Of a stretch of DNA of 13,439 nt, positions 1 through 7,125 are shown in pieces; the first letter of the stretch is position 1, and the number at the start of each line of letters is the position of its first letter. The position numbers and the translations under genes were made by a program. Under the pieces are notes generated by a model. That model was not told the DNA's origin and made no database searches. It saw nothing but the letters and a program-made list of their open reading frames with translations. The stretch spans positions 1-13,439 of the forward strand of contig JAJDAX010000243.1 in NCBI GenBank assembly GCA_029261615.1, in the 5' to 3' direction. Source of the DNA: Nitrospinaceae bacterium. GTDB lineage: Bacteria > Nitrospinota > Nitrospinia > Nitrospinales > Nitrospinaceae.

Positions 1-110
1 TTTAAACAGGGAATTATTCCAAACTTCTTTTTTTGAAATCTCTCAAGTCGTTCGAGATCCTTATTTAGCAAAGAACGGCATTCTTTCCAGAGAGTCTTTT
101 TCGATTTCAT
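1..110 (-). CDS. 5' fragment of an unidentified gene, running off the left edge
   Basis: An ATG at 110 opens a frame with no stop to the window edge, giving 36 full codons that begin MKSKKTLWKECRSLLNKDLE and continue with a basic, charged stretch and then a more hydrophobic GIIPCL. An in-frame TGA lies five codons upstream with no other usual start between, so the ATG is the only likely start; no strong Shine-Dalgarno sequence precedes it. It follows the second flippase gene by 35 bp on the same strand, so it is probably the next gene of the operon. The pattern of a basic N-terminus with 'kDleR' would fit a serine-acetyltransferase-like enzyme, which often occurs in such clusters, but this is a weak guess. 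Product unknown from what is visible. Confidence 0.5.
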   Translation of the reverse strand, partial: MKSKKTLWKECRSLLNKDLERLERFQKKKFGIIPCL

Positions 111-145
111 GACACGTCTACTTCATCAAAGAAGAGCAAGAGACA

Positions 146-1636
146 CTAACCTGGTTGAGAATAGTTTTCAGGCACAACCATGGCGAGCTCTTGTCTACAG
201 TTTCTGGCTATTGGAGTTTTCCATAATAATATTATTGCAGCCAAGCCTAGAAGAGTTAGAAAAATCAGAATAAAGTTTGTTGATATCGGAATCAGCTTAA
301 ACAGAATTAACAAAACCATCGCTGGGGCGATAAATAAAAGCAGGTTGAGGTTCCAATCCATTCCTTTTAGTTTCCGGGACAGCAAGAAAACTCCCCCAAC
401 GAAAGTAATAAACTCGCTAATAGCGAGGCAGATTCCGGCTGCAGCAAAACCAATTTTTGGAAGTAAAATTATATTGCACACGATATTCACGGCAAAGCCC
501 AGAGCGATCAGTTTTAAAAGGTTTTTTTCTTCCCCAACTGCAAGCAAACCGGAAACAATTAGTGGATTGGAGCATGAAAATCCAAAAGCCAGGCAGATTG
601 CCTGCAAGGTGAATGTTGCTGATAAAGGACCCACACTATATTTTCCGCCATAAAAAATTTCCAACCATTGTGGTCCAAGGCAAATTCCAGTCACAACACC
701 GATCGCACCCACCCCTATAGCCAGATCGAGATTACCTAAGAATAGCTTTTTAAACCTTTCCATATTTTCTTTTGCCAGCCAACTGAACACGGGAATAAGA
801 GGAAGGGAGAATAACCATGGAAAGGAAAACAAAGGCTGGATTGGCCTGAAAGCTGCAGAATAGCCACCAAGCGCCTCACCGCCCAAAAAATACCAAACTA
901 AAAAAGTTCCACTGAAGAAGTACATGATGTAAAACAATGCCGCCATACCAAACAGCATGGCTTGTCCAAAAAACTTCTCAAAGCCCTCACCCCGGATGGT
1001 CGGAATGGGTTTGAAACCCAGCAATTGTTCGGCTTTGATTTTTGTCCCGACAATGACGAACACTTCCCTTGCCAGAACCATCAGGGGAAACACGATAGCG
1101 GGCCCCTCCATTTGGATAAACAAAATGCATCCAAGAAACAATCCGACTTGCCCCACTACATTGAACAAAACTGGCCAACCGTATTCCTGACGTACCTGGA
1201 AGGCGGGAAGAAGGGCACCCAGGTAATACAAAAAAATTACACCTGCTGATAATACCAGAACCCATTTTTGATAATCTTCATATTGAGCAAAAGAAAAAAC
1301 CAGGCAAAACAATGCCAGAACTCCTGCTAATATCCTACGCCACCCCATTAATCTGCCAAGTAGAGCTCTTTCAGACTTTGGGTTTCGAACGATTTCACGT
1401 GTGGCCACATTGCTTGTGCCCAACCCTAACAAATCCCGGCTGAGGGCAAATATCAGGGTCACCATTGCCAGGAACCCGAAATCGGCTGGATTCAGGAAGC
1501 GCCCCAGCATGATGGTGATGAAAAACCCGAGAAAAATACTGATGACCTTGGAACCCAACAATAATCGCTGACTTCTGTTTGCAGTACGATTGCCTGTTGT
1601 TTTTCCTGGAAGGGGCTCGGAGGTTGAGTCATCCAT
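146..1636 (-). CDS. Second Wzx-type polysaccharide flippase
   Basis: A 496-residue multispanning membrane protein of the polysaccharide transporter family (MOP/MVF superfamily), expected to move a lipid-linked glycan across the cytoplasmic membrane. Seen directly: a hydrophilic N-terminus of about 24 residues, then many hydrophobic segments through to the C-terminus, with about 12-14 helices likely. The first helix region carries the family's usual pattern, GSKVISIFLGFFITIMLGR followed by NPADFGFLA. Length is normal for Wzx (400-500 residues). The start ATG overlaps the stop of the upstream glycosyltransferase by one base (TAATG), which indicates translational coupling. It is the second flippase in the window, the other lying at 7126-8595, and the two are not obviously close copies. 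The substrate cannot be read from sequence. Family assignment is firm; the precise role (repeat-unit flipping or another lipid-linked product) is inference. Confidence 0.88.
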   Translation of the reverse strand: MDDSTSEPLPGKTTGNRTANRSQRLLLGSKVISIFLGFFITIMLGRFLNPADFGFLAMVTLIFALSRDLLGLGTSNVATREIVRNPKSERALLGRLMGWRRILAGVLALFCLVFSFAQYEDYQKWVLVLSAGVIFLYYLGALLPAFQVRQEYGWPVLFNVVGQVGLFLGCILFIQMEGPAIVFPLMVLAREVFVIVGTKIKAEQLLGFKPIPTIRGEGFEKFFGQAMLFGMAALFYIMYFFSGTFLVWYFLGGEALGGYSAAFRPIQPLFSFPWLFSLPLIPVFSWLAKENMERFKKLFLGNLDLAIGVGAIGVVTGICLGPQWLEIFYGGKYSVGPLSATFTLQAICLAFGFSCSNPLIVSGLLAVGEEKNLLKLIALGFAVNIVCNIILLPKIGFAAAGICLAISEFITFVGGVFLLSRKLKGMDWNLNLLLFIAPAMVLLILFKLIPISTNFILIFLTLLGLAAIILLWKTPIARNCRQELAMVVPENYSQPG

Positions 1637-2802
1637 TATCTCTTCACGACCGGGTTGGCAATAGCCTTTTTATAAACTTCCATCAACAGATCCATTTGTG
1701 AGTCTGGATCAAAACGTTCTTTTACTTCCCGCCTTCCCCCTTCACCCAGTTTTTTTGCAAGTTCCGGATCATTCCATATTGTTGTGATTTTTTCTGCAAG
1801 ATCATCTGCGTTATTCATTTCAAACAAGAGCCCCGACACACCATCTTTCACCGTGCTCTTTAAGGCACCAAACCGTGAAGCCACCACGGGTATGCCGTAG
1901 CTCATCGCTTCCGCGGCGACAAGACCAAATGTTTCGTACCATATACTTGGAACCACTACCATTCTGGCGTTCCGGTAAAATTTGGATAACTCTTCTTTTC
2001 CCTGGATCATGACACATTCCACCGGATCACCGCTTTGGATGGCCGGATGTGTTGCGGCATCGCCTGCAAGCTTTACAGGAACTTGTGCTATTCGAGCGGC
2101 TTTTAAGAGCAAATCCACCCCTTTCTCCTGTGCAAACCGTCCAGCAAACGCGACATAGTTTCCCTGAGTCGGATCCCCGGTTTCCTCCGGTAGCTTCAGG
2201 GAGCAAGGATTAACGCTGACTCGTTCCGGGTTGATACCCACTTCATTTATCAGCCACTGTTTGGGGAAATCTGATAGCACAATAAACTGCGATACATTAT
2301 CAACAAATAAACGATTGGTCCTCGCGACCCGATTTCGAAGAGCATAGGCCAGACTTTCAAAAATATGGTTTCGGCAATTTTTTAACACGGCCCACCACTC
2401 TTTTCCGTCCTGGCAGCGGAGGCATAACTTCCCCTTGTGAAAATGGGTCACCACTGCGCAAGTCATGCGATAGTCGTAGCAAGTGAAGACAGCGGGGATA
2501 CCCTTCTCGACACACTGCCTCAATATCCATGGAGAAATAAGAGGATAAAGCTCATGAGCGTGAACGACATCAGGCTTGAAACTTTCCAGGTGGCGGTCGA
2601 ACTCCTGAACTGCTTTTTTGGAATATAGCCCTGAGATAAATGCCTGGGCTTTTCCCAATAAGTTGCTCGAAATATCGCGGCTGTTCCTGGAGAATTCTTC
2701 AATCTCCAAACCACCTTCACGAGAAATGCGAATGGTTTCATCCCAGGCGTTATCCGAGCCTCCAATTCCCCGGTGCCTATTGTATGCATGTAAAACTTTC
2801 AT
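1636..2802 (-). CDS. GT4 family glycosyltransferase with a four-cysteine insert
   Basis: A 388-residue retaining GT-B glycosyltransferase that would add one sugar from a nucleotide donor to the growing lipid-linked repeat unit on the cytoplasmic face. The N-terminal acceptor domain starts MKVLHAYNRHRGIGGSD with the glycine-rich loop of the family. The C-terminal donor domain shows FAGRFAQEKGVDLLL (residues 219-233) and the EX7E motif ETFGLVAAE (E290, E298). In the acceptor domain, C115, C127, C130 and C143 form a CxxC-containing cluster, which recurs in a subset of GT4 enzymes and may bind zinc. An AAAGG at 2813-2817 sits 10 bases before the ATG and supports this start. A 77-bp gap separates it from the upstream gene; its stop overlaps the start of the second flippase. 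Donor and acceptor sugars are unknown. Confidence 0.9.
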   Translation of the reverse strand: MKVLHAYNRHRGIGGSDNAWDETIRISREGGLEIEEFSRNSRDISSNLLGKAQAFISGLYSKKAVQEFDRHLESFKPDVVHAHELYPLISPWILRQCVEKGIPAVFTCYDYRMTCAVVTHFHKGKLCLRCQDGKEWWAVLKNCRNHIFESLAYALRNRVARTNRLFVDNVSQFIVLSDFPKQWLINEVGINPERVSVNPCSLKLPEETGDPTQGNYVAFAGRFAQEKGVDLLLKAARIAQVPVKLAGDAATHPAIQSGDPVECVMIQGKEELSKFYRNARMVVVPSIWYETFGLVAAEAMSYGIPVVASRFGALKSTVKDGVSGLLFEMNNADDLAEKITTIWNDPELAKKLGEGGRREVKERFDPDSQMDLLMEVYKKAIANPVVKR

Positions 2803-2879
2803 AATGCTTTTACCTTTTTAGGGCTTTCTTTCCAAAGTCATTCGAATTTTTCTTAACCAACGAACCGCAATCATCTGCC

Positions 2880-4064
2880 CTATTTTAAAAACTCATCCGG
2901 GCGATACACCTCGCATTCAAGTTCACTTTCAATACCACTGCCGTTTTTTCTGGAACCCACCACTTTCCGAAACATCTCTGCATATCCCGCAGCGACAGCA
3001 TCCCAGCGGTATAGTGTTTCTGAACGTTCTTTCGCCAGTCGGCCAAGCTGTTCCACCCGCGCAGGATCGTTTTCAAGTTCATTCAGGATTCCGGCCAAAT
3101 GACCTTGAGAATTTTCAAAGAAAAAGCTGTCTTCACCCATAACTTCCCGATGAAAGATAACATTGATAGGAACACAAGCCGCCCCCCAGTGCATGGCCCG
3201 AAGCAGGCTGGGGTTGGTTCCACCCACTTCGTGTCCGTGCAAATAGGCATAGCAGTTCTGGTACAAGCCATTCAAGGTTTCGGAATCAAAAATGGGTCCA
3301 GCGCAACGAACTTTTTCGCTTGCCTGCCCTGTCACCAATTTCGAATATTCTGATTCATATCGGGCTCCGCCTACTATAACCAGAGGGCGTTCAACCCCGG
3401 CATCCTTGTATTCCCTGATGATCAGGTCGATATTATTTTCCGGCTCCACCCGGGCAACGACGAGGTAATATTCGTTTTTTTCAAGCCCGAACAGTTTCAG
3501 GCAGTCGTCGGTGGGGGCTTTCCCCACTTCCCCGGAATAAGGAATAAAACTGCTGGGTGCCTGATACTCACTGAGGTAATACTCCTGCATCGCCCGGGAA
3601 TCGGTCACCAGAGCAGTTGCGAGGCGTGCGCACACCCATTCGGACCACTTGTAGTATTTTTGTTGAAGTGGAGACCACTTTCTTCTTTTCCATCCCATTC
3701 CGTCGGTATGAAAAACTGTGGGAAGAAATCTGAGTTTTAGTGGCCAGGCAAAGGGAGCATTTCCGGGATCCACGATAAAAACCAGATCATAGGAATCTAC
3801 CAAAGCATGCCAGATAGAAATATTGCTGTGGATGATGCTTTCAAAATTTTTCCCTCCGGGAGAAGAAAAATAATGACACCGTACTCCTTCGAAAGATTTT
3901 GGCTTTTCTTCATAATAAGAACTTCGGCAGTAAACGGAAACTTCCATGTTATGGTCCCGAACCAGCCTGACCGCAAGTTGTTCCACTAGAGTGCTGAACC
4001 CGCTGTAACGTGCGGGAATGCCTCGGTCGCCAATGATGGCTATTTTCAATTTGCCTTTTTCCAT
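2880..4064 (-). CDS. DUF1972/Cps2T-like glycosyltransferase (probable rhamnosyltransferase)
   Basis: A 394-residue GT-B enzyme. Its N-terminal domain matches DUF1972 (the domain of Cps2T-type rhamnosyltransferases): IAIIGDRGIPARYSGFSTL at residues 8-26, and HTDGMGWKRRKWS at 119-131, the counterpart of the family's 'DGlEWkRxKW' motif. The C-terminal GT4 domain has VARVEPENNIDLII (203-216) and HGHEVGGTNPSLLRAM (276-291). Where many family members have 'LLEAM', this protein has Arg289 in place of the glutamate that normally contacts the donor nucleotide. The start ATG is one base after the stop of the methyltransferase gene (TAGTATG), so the two are probably translationally coupled. By analogy it transfers rhamnose or a similar sugar early in repeat-unit assembly, but sugar specificity is inference. 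The C-terminal 25 residues are hydrophilic and acidic and extend beyond the fold. Confidence 0.9.
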   Translation of the reverse strand: MEKGKLKIAIIGDRGIPARYSGFSTLVEQLAVRLVRDHNMEVSVYCRSSYYEEKPKSFEGVRCHYFSSPGGKNFESIIHSNISIWHALVDSYDLVFIVDPGNAPFAWPLKLRFLPTVFHTDGMGWKRRKWSPLQQKYYKWSEWVCARLATALVTDSRAMQEYYLSEYQAPSSFIPYSGEVGKAPTDDCLKLFGLEKNEYYLVVARVEPENNIDLIIREYKDAGVERPLVIVGGARYESEYSKLVTGQASEKVRCAGPIFDSETLNGLYQNCYAYLHGHEVGGTNPSLLRAMHWGAACVPINVIFHREVMGEDSFFFENSQGHLAGILNELENDPARVEQLGRLAKERSETLYRWDAVAAGYAEMFRKVVGSRKNGSGIESELECEVYRPDEFLK

Positions 4065-4065
4065 A

Positions 4066-4869
4066 CTACTTTTTTCCTAGCCAGATATCGTGATAGGTAT
4101 CCGCCTCTGGGCCCACTTTGATCGGTGTCAAATCCTTAAAATCTTTCAGGAGAATATCTTTAACAAAACCAGGCGGATGAATTGCAAAGAACCATTTCTT
4201 TCCCTCGCTGTAGTTGTCCTGAATCACCAACCTTCCAGCATCATAGTCTGACTGTTCTTTTGCATTGAGTAGTTTTTTAAAATGATCACCATGGGTGGTG
4301 CAGATAAAGATACCTTCGGGCTTTAAAACTCTTCTTAATTCTCCGGCCCATTCAATCTGGCTTTCTTCGGTCAAATGCGTGAACACAGAAAAATTATATA
4401 CAGCGTCAAAGGAATTATCATCAAAGGGAAGAGGCGGTTTAATTTCGTTTTTGACAAAATGAATCCCTTTGAGATTTTGCTGACACCATTCAATTGTTTT
4501 GGGATTGTAATCGGAGCCATGTATTTCAGGGTTTCCCGCAATGAGATCAGGCATGTGGCGAATCAATCTTCCCGGACCACAGCCCCATTCCAATATTTTT
4601 AAGTTTTCAGCGTTTAAATGCTCGTTGATAACATCTGTAAATATTTTCGCGTGACGCACCCCACCCTTTTTATATTCTTCCCAATCAAACATGTTGTAGG
4701 CATCAAAAGCCAGATCTACCGGAGGTACGGGAAAGTCGGGGTTGTTTTTAATAAATTCCCGGTTGCGTGATGCCAGACTAAATTTCTTGAGGAAGAATTT
4801 GAAATTATCCGCCTGCTTCAACAAGTTTAGTTTGCGAACCAAACCGAGCACTTTATATTTGAATCCCAT
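4066..4869 (-). CDS. Class I SAM-dependent methyltransferase
   Basis: A 267-residue protein with the Methyltransf_11/25-type Rossmann fold. Motif I is ILEWGCGPG (residues 92-100), an acidic residue for the SAM ribose follows at D120 in GSDYNP, and the post-II region is DNSFDAVYNFSVFTHL (151-166). LRRVLKPEGIF (178-188) is the usual motif III region. A stretch of about 90 residues with no recognised motif precedes the fold. No membrane segment or signal peptide is visible, so it should act in the cytosol. Placed among glycosyltransferases, it probably O- or N-methylates a sugar or a non-sugar substituent of the repeat unit; the target is not visible. GGA about eight bases before the ATG supports this start. 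It lies 26 bp after the GT2 gene and one base before the DUF1972 gene. Confidence 0.88.
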   Translation of the reverse strand: MGFKYKVLGLVRKLNLLKQADNFKFFLKKFSLASRNREFIKNNPDFPVPPVDLAFDAYNMFDWEEYKKGGVRHAKIFTDVINEHLNAENLKILEWGCGPGRLIRHMPDLIAGNPEIHGSDYNPKTIEWCQQNLKGIHFVKNEIKPPLPFDDNSFDAVYNFSVFTHLTEESQIEWAGELRRVLKPEGIFICTTHGDHFKKLLNAKEQSDYDAGRLVIQDNYSEGKKWFFAIHPPGFVKDILLKDFKDLTPIKVGPEADTYHDIWLGKK

Positions 4870-4895
4870 AAACGTATTCCAGTAGTTTTAAAGTT

Positions 4896-5879
4896 TCATT
4901 CAAAAAGCAGACGGAACATGACGCGCACATATTTCCTGCTGAAAGTAGACAGGGAACCGTAGCCATGATCCGAACGAAACAGAGAAAGAAATTTGTACAA
5001 AGGCCACCGTATAAGATACGCGACTAATAAAATGAGGTCATAAAAAACAACCGCGGCCTTGCTGTGGTATTTTTTGAAAAACAGGCGCGGCCCCTTGATC
5101 GCCATCTCCATGACTTCGGTCGCGGATTGTTTTTCATAACTGCTTCCATGATAGTGGAACACCGAAACGTCACTTGAATAAAAGACCTTCCACCCACCGG
5201 CGCGGACACGATCACAAAGATCCATGTCTTCACCAAAAATAAAAAACGATTCATCGAAAATCTTTTCGCCAACCGCTTCTCTCCTTACAAACATCGAAGC
5301 CCCTGAAACCCATCCCACCTCCGAGGTCCCCTGTGGGTCACCTTCCAGATAAAGAGCTGCCGGAGCCCAGGATGCTGGAAACAATTTATTGAGGAATAAA
5401 TAATTCCAGGCCATATTGCCGAGACTGGGCAGGGCTCCTCCACTGGCTCTTTGAAAAGAGCCGTCTTTGTTCATCAAACGAAATCCCATAACGCCTGCGT
5501 TGGAATTTTCTTCAAACTTTGAGAGCATCCTGTCTATTCCACGTTCTTTTATTTCCGTATCAGGGTTGAGCAACATTATGAATTTTCCCTGACTTTGGGA
5601 GTATCCTACGTTGCATCCTGCGCCAAACCCGAGATTCTTGTCATTTGCAATTAACCGCACCTCCGGAAATTTTTTCCGAATGGCCTCGACGCTACCATCT
5701 TCCGAAGCATTATCAACCACCAGCACTTCATATGCATTCCGGGGAATTTTTGTTTCCCGTGCGATAGAAGCAAGACATTCTGCCAGCAACTCTTTTACAT
5801 TCCAGTTGACGATTATAATCGACAACCGTAGTGGATGTTCCATATTGAGACTCTGCAGTTTGCCTTTATTTTGGTTCAC
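4896..5879 (-). CDS. GT2 family glycosyltransferase, rhamnosyltransferase-like (WbbL/RfbF type)
   Basis: A 327-residue inverting GT-A enzyme. Seen in order: LSIIIVNWN (residues 19-27), VVDNASEDGS (54-63), NLGFGAGCNVG (82-92), the metal/donor motif NPDTE (105-109), GWVSGASMFVRREA (189-202) and FGEDMDLCDRVRAGGW (215-230), then FHYHGSS (241-247). This set is typical of dTDP-rhamnosyl transferases such as WbbL, although the donor cannot be proved. A hydrophobic and basic C-terminal region (about 276-305) may attach it to the membrane. Start choice is open: the first codon here is GTG at 5879, overlapping the preceding gene by 14 bases, whereas an ATG at 5843 (residue 13) would leave a 22-base gap and still keep the whole GT2 domain. 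Neither has a strong Shine-Dalgarno sequence at good spacing. Confidence 0.9.
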   Translation of the reverse strand: MNQNKGKLQSLNMEHPLRLSIIIVNWNVKELLAECLASIARETKIPRNAYEVLVVDNASEDGSVEAIRKKFPEVRLIANDKNLGFGAGCNVGYSQSQGKFIMLLNPDTEIKERGIDRMLSKFEENSNAGVMGFRLMNKDGSFQRASGGALPSLGNMAWNYLFLNKLFPASWAPAALYLEGDPQGTSEVGWVSGASMFVRREAVGEKIFDESFFIFGEDMDLCDRVRAGGWKVFYSSDVSVFHYHGSSYEKQSATEVMEMAIKGPRLFFKKYHSKAAVVFYDLILLVAYLIRWPLYKFLSLFRSDHGYGSLSTFSRKYVRVMFRLLFE

Positions 5880-6996
5880 TCAAGCGGGGCAATTTGGCGA
5901 CCTTATTGTACAAGTCAATGTAACCGTTTTTCAGATTGACCCAGTTGTACCTCTCCTGAACTTCTTCTGGACGTTTCAAGCTGGCTAAGGTTTTCGGATT
6001 TGATCTTAAATAGGAAATTCTGGCTGCCAATTCGCCTTTTTCTTCCATATTGACCCAGGCGTTGGAGTCTGGAAGCAGCCATTGAAAATGAGGTGCGTTG
6101 TGAGTTATCACGGGCACTCCAGATGCCGCCCCTTCAACAATAGCGAGACCAAAGGCTTCAAACACAGATCCATGCGCCATCATATCTGCGCATTGGAATA
6201 ACTCACCCACCTTGTCAGAGGAAACATGAGTAATCCGGCAACGATCCCCCAGTCGCTGTTTGGCAAAATCAACCAGACCGGGTTCACCGTGGTCCAGGCT
6301 TCCATCCAGCCAGAGAAGGTAATCCCCGTCAAGTTGTGCCACTTCTTCTACCAGATGATCTATTCTTTTGTGACCACGGTTTAATGCAGCCACACTGAGA
6401 ATAACGAAGGTGCTATTCTTCAAACCATGTTCTTGCCTGAGTTGTTCACGACTTTTTTCAGTCTGGAACCGCTCAGGATAAATTCCACAGGGAAGCAGGG
6501 TCATGTAATCTGCTGGTTTCCCAAACGCCAGCGCCTCATCATAAGTCACCTTTGCTATCTGATGTAAATGATCTGCCGGAGGGTAGTCCGCCGGTGGCAT
6601 GGCACACCCCTCGGTATACAGAATTTTAAACTTCAGCTTTAACGCATTTCTTAAATGGAACATCACCCGGGTTAACGGGGGATCAATGCAGTGAATTATG
6701 TCAAATTTTTCCTTTAAAATATGCGGCAGCATGGCCAGTACAAAAGTCAGGCATTCCGTGTGCATGGGAGTACGACCGAATAACTTGTGGATCGGAAATA
6801 TTTTAGGGATTAAGCCATTGCGATGGGCAAATTTGAGGACCTTTTCCTGCTTGTTGCTTTCACCGCCTCCCTTGTAAAGGATCACATCAAAATCATCGCG
6901 AACCAATGCAAACAGGTCGTTCAAGAGACGTTCAAATCCCCTTTGAACAAGGCCGATACCGGGACAAGCGATGGCAATTTTTAGACGATTACCCAT
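5866..6996 (-). CDS. GT4 family glycosyltransferase
   Basis: A 376-residue GT-B retaining glycosyltransferase. The acceptor domain begins KIAIACPGIGLVQRGFERLL (residues 6-25), matching the usual N-terminal glycine-rich loop and 'GxER' motif. The donor domain includes ILSVAALNRGHKRIDHLVEE (199-218), where conserved basic residues bind the donor phosphates, and the EX7E motif EAFGLAIVE (E280, E288) followed by GAASGVPVI. No signal peptide or membrane segment is evident, so it should act at the cytoplasmic face. It is the first glycosyltransferase downstream of the first flippase, after a 129-bp gap, and its 3' end overlaps the GT2 gene if that gene starts at GTG. No strong ribosome binding site is visible; an A-rich stretch precedes the ATG. 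Donor and linkage are unknown. Confidence 0.9.
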   Translation of the reverse strand: MGNRLKIAIACPGIGLVQRGFERLLNDLFALVRDDFDVILYKGGGESNKQEKVLKFAHRNGLIPKIFPIHKLFGRTPMHTECLTFVLAMLPHILKEKFDIIHCIDPPLTRVMFHLRNALKLKFKILYTEGCAMPPADYPPADHLHQIAKVTYDEALAFGKPADYMTLLPCGIYPERFQTEKSREQLRQEHGLKNSTFVILSVAALNRGHKRIDHLVEEVAQLDGDYLLWLDGSLDHGEPGLVDFAKQRLGDRCRITHVSSDKVGELFQCADMMAHGSVFEAFGLAIVEGAASGVPVITHNAPHFQWLLPDSNAWVNMEEKGELAARISYLRSNPKTLASLKRPEEVQERYNWVNLKNGYIDLYNKVAKLPRLSEPK

Positions 6997-7073
6997 AATT
7001 TTTTTTCAGGCATCAATAAAAAATGTTTTTGAACAAGAGGCGCCAACCAATTTCTTGCCGGAGCCTGTTGAAG

Positions 7074-7090
7074 GGAACATTAAATGATCC
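7074..7090. repeat. Short inverted repeat in the 129-bp gap upstream of the GT4 gene
   Basis: The 17-base sequence GGAACATTAAATGATCC is a near-perfect palindrome: seven of eight base pairs match around a central A, with one A/A mismatch. It lies about 80 bases upstream of the glycosyltransferase start in the second-largest non-coding type of gap of the operon (7 kb from either end). It is not followed by a T-run on the minus strand, so it does not look like an intrinsic terminator. It could be a protein-binding site or mere chance in AT-rich spacer DNA. The rest of the gap (6997-7125) shows no promoter I would defend. Confidence 0.25.
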
Positions 7091-7125
7091 TGTTTGACTA
7101 ATAACAGAACGCTCTGAAGAAAGTT

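Noticed and set aside
180..653. A long plus-strand frame of 157 codons opposite the second flippase
   Set aside because: It lies entirely antisense to a clear membrane-protein gene, shows no family pattern, and is basic and low-complexity as expected of a shadow frame.
2817..2873. An 18-codon minus-strand frame (starting MIAVRWLRKIRMTLERK) in the 77-bp gap before the GT4 gene
   Set aside because: It is very short, has no ribosome binding site of its own, and its end simply precedes the AAAGG used by the next gene. Chance is the simplest explanation.
7006..7080. A 24-codon minus-strand frame (starting MFPSTGSGKKLVG) in the 129-bp gap; the GSGKK run recalls a P-loop
   Set aside because: It is too short for any nucleotide-binding fold, has no ribosome binding site, and its start lies inside the palindrome. 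Not reported as a gene.
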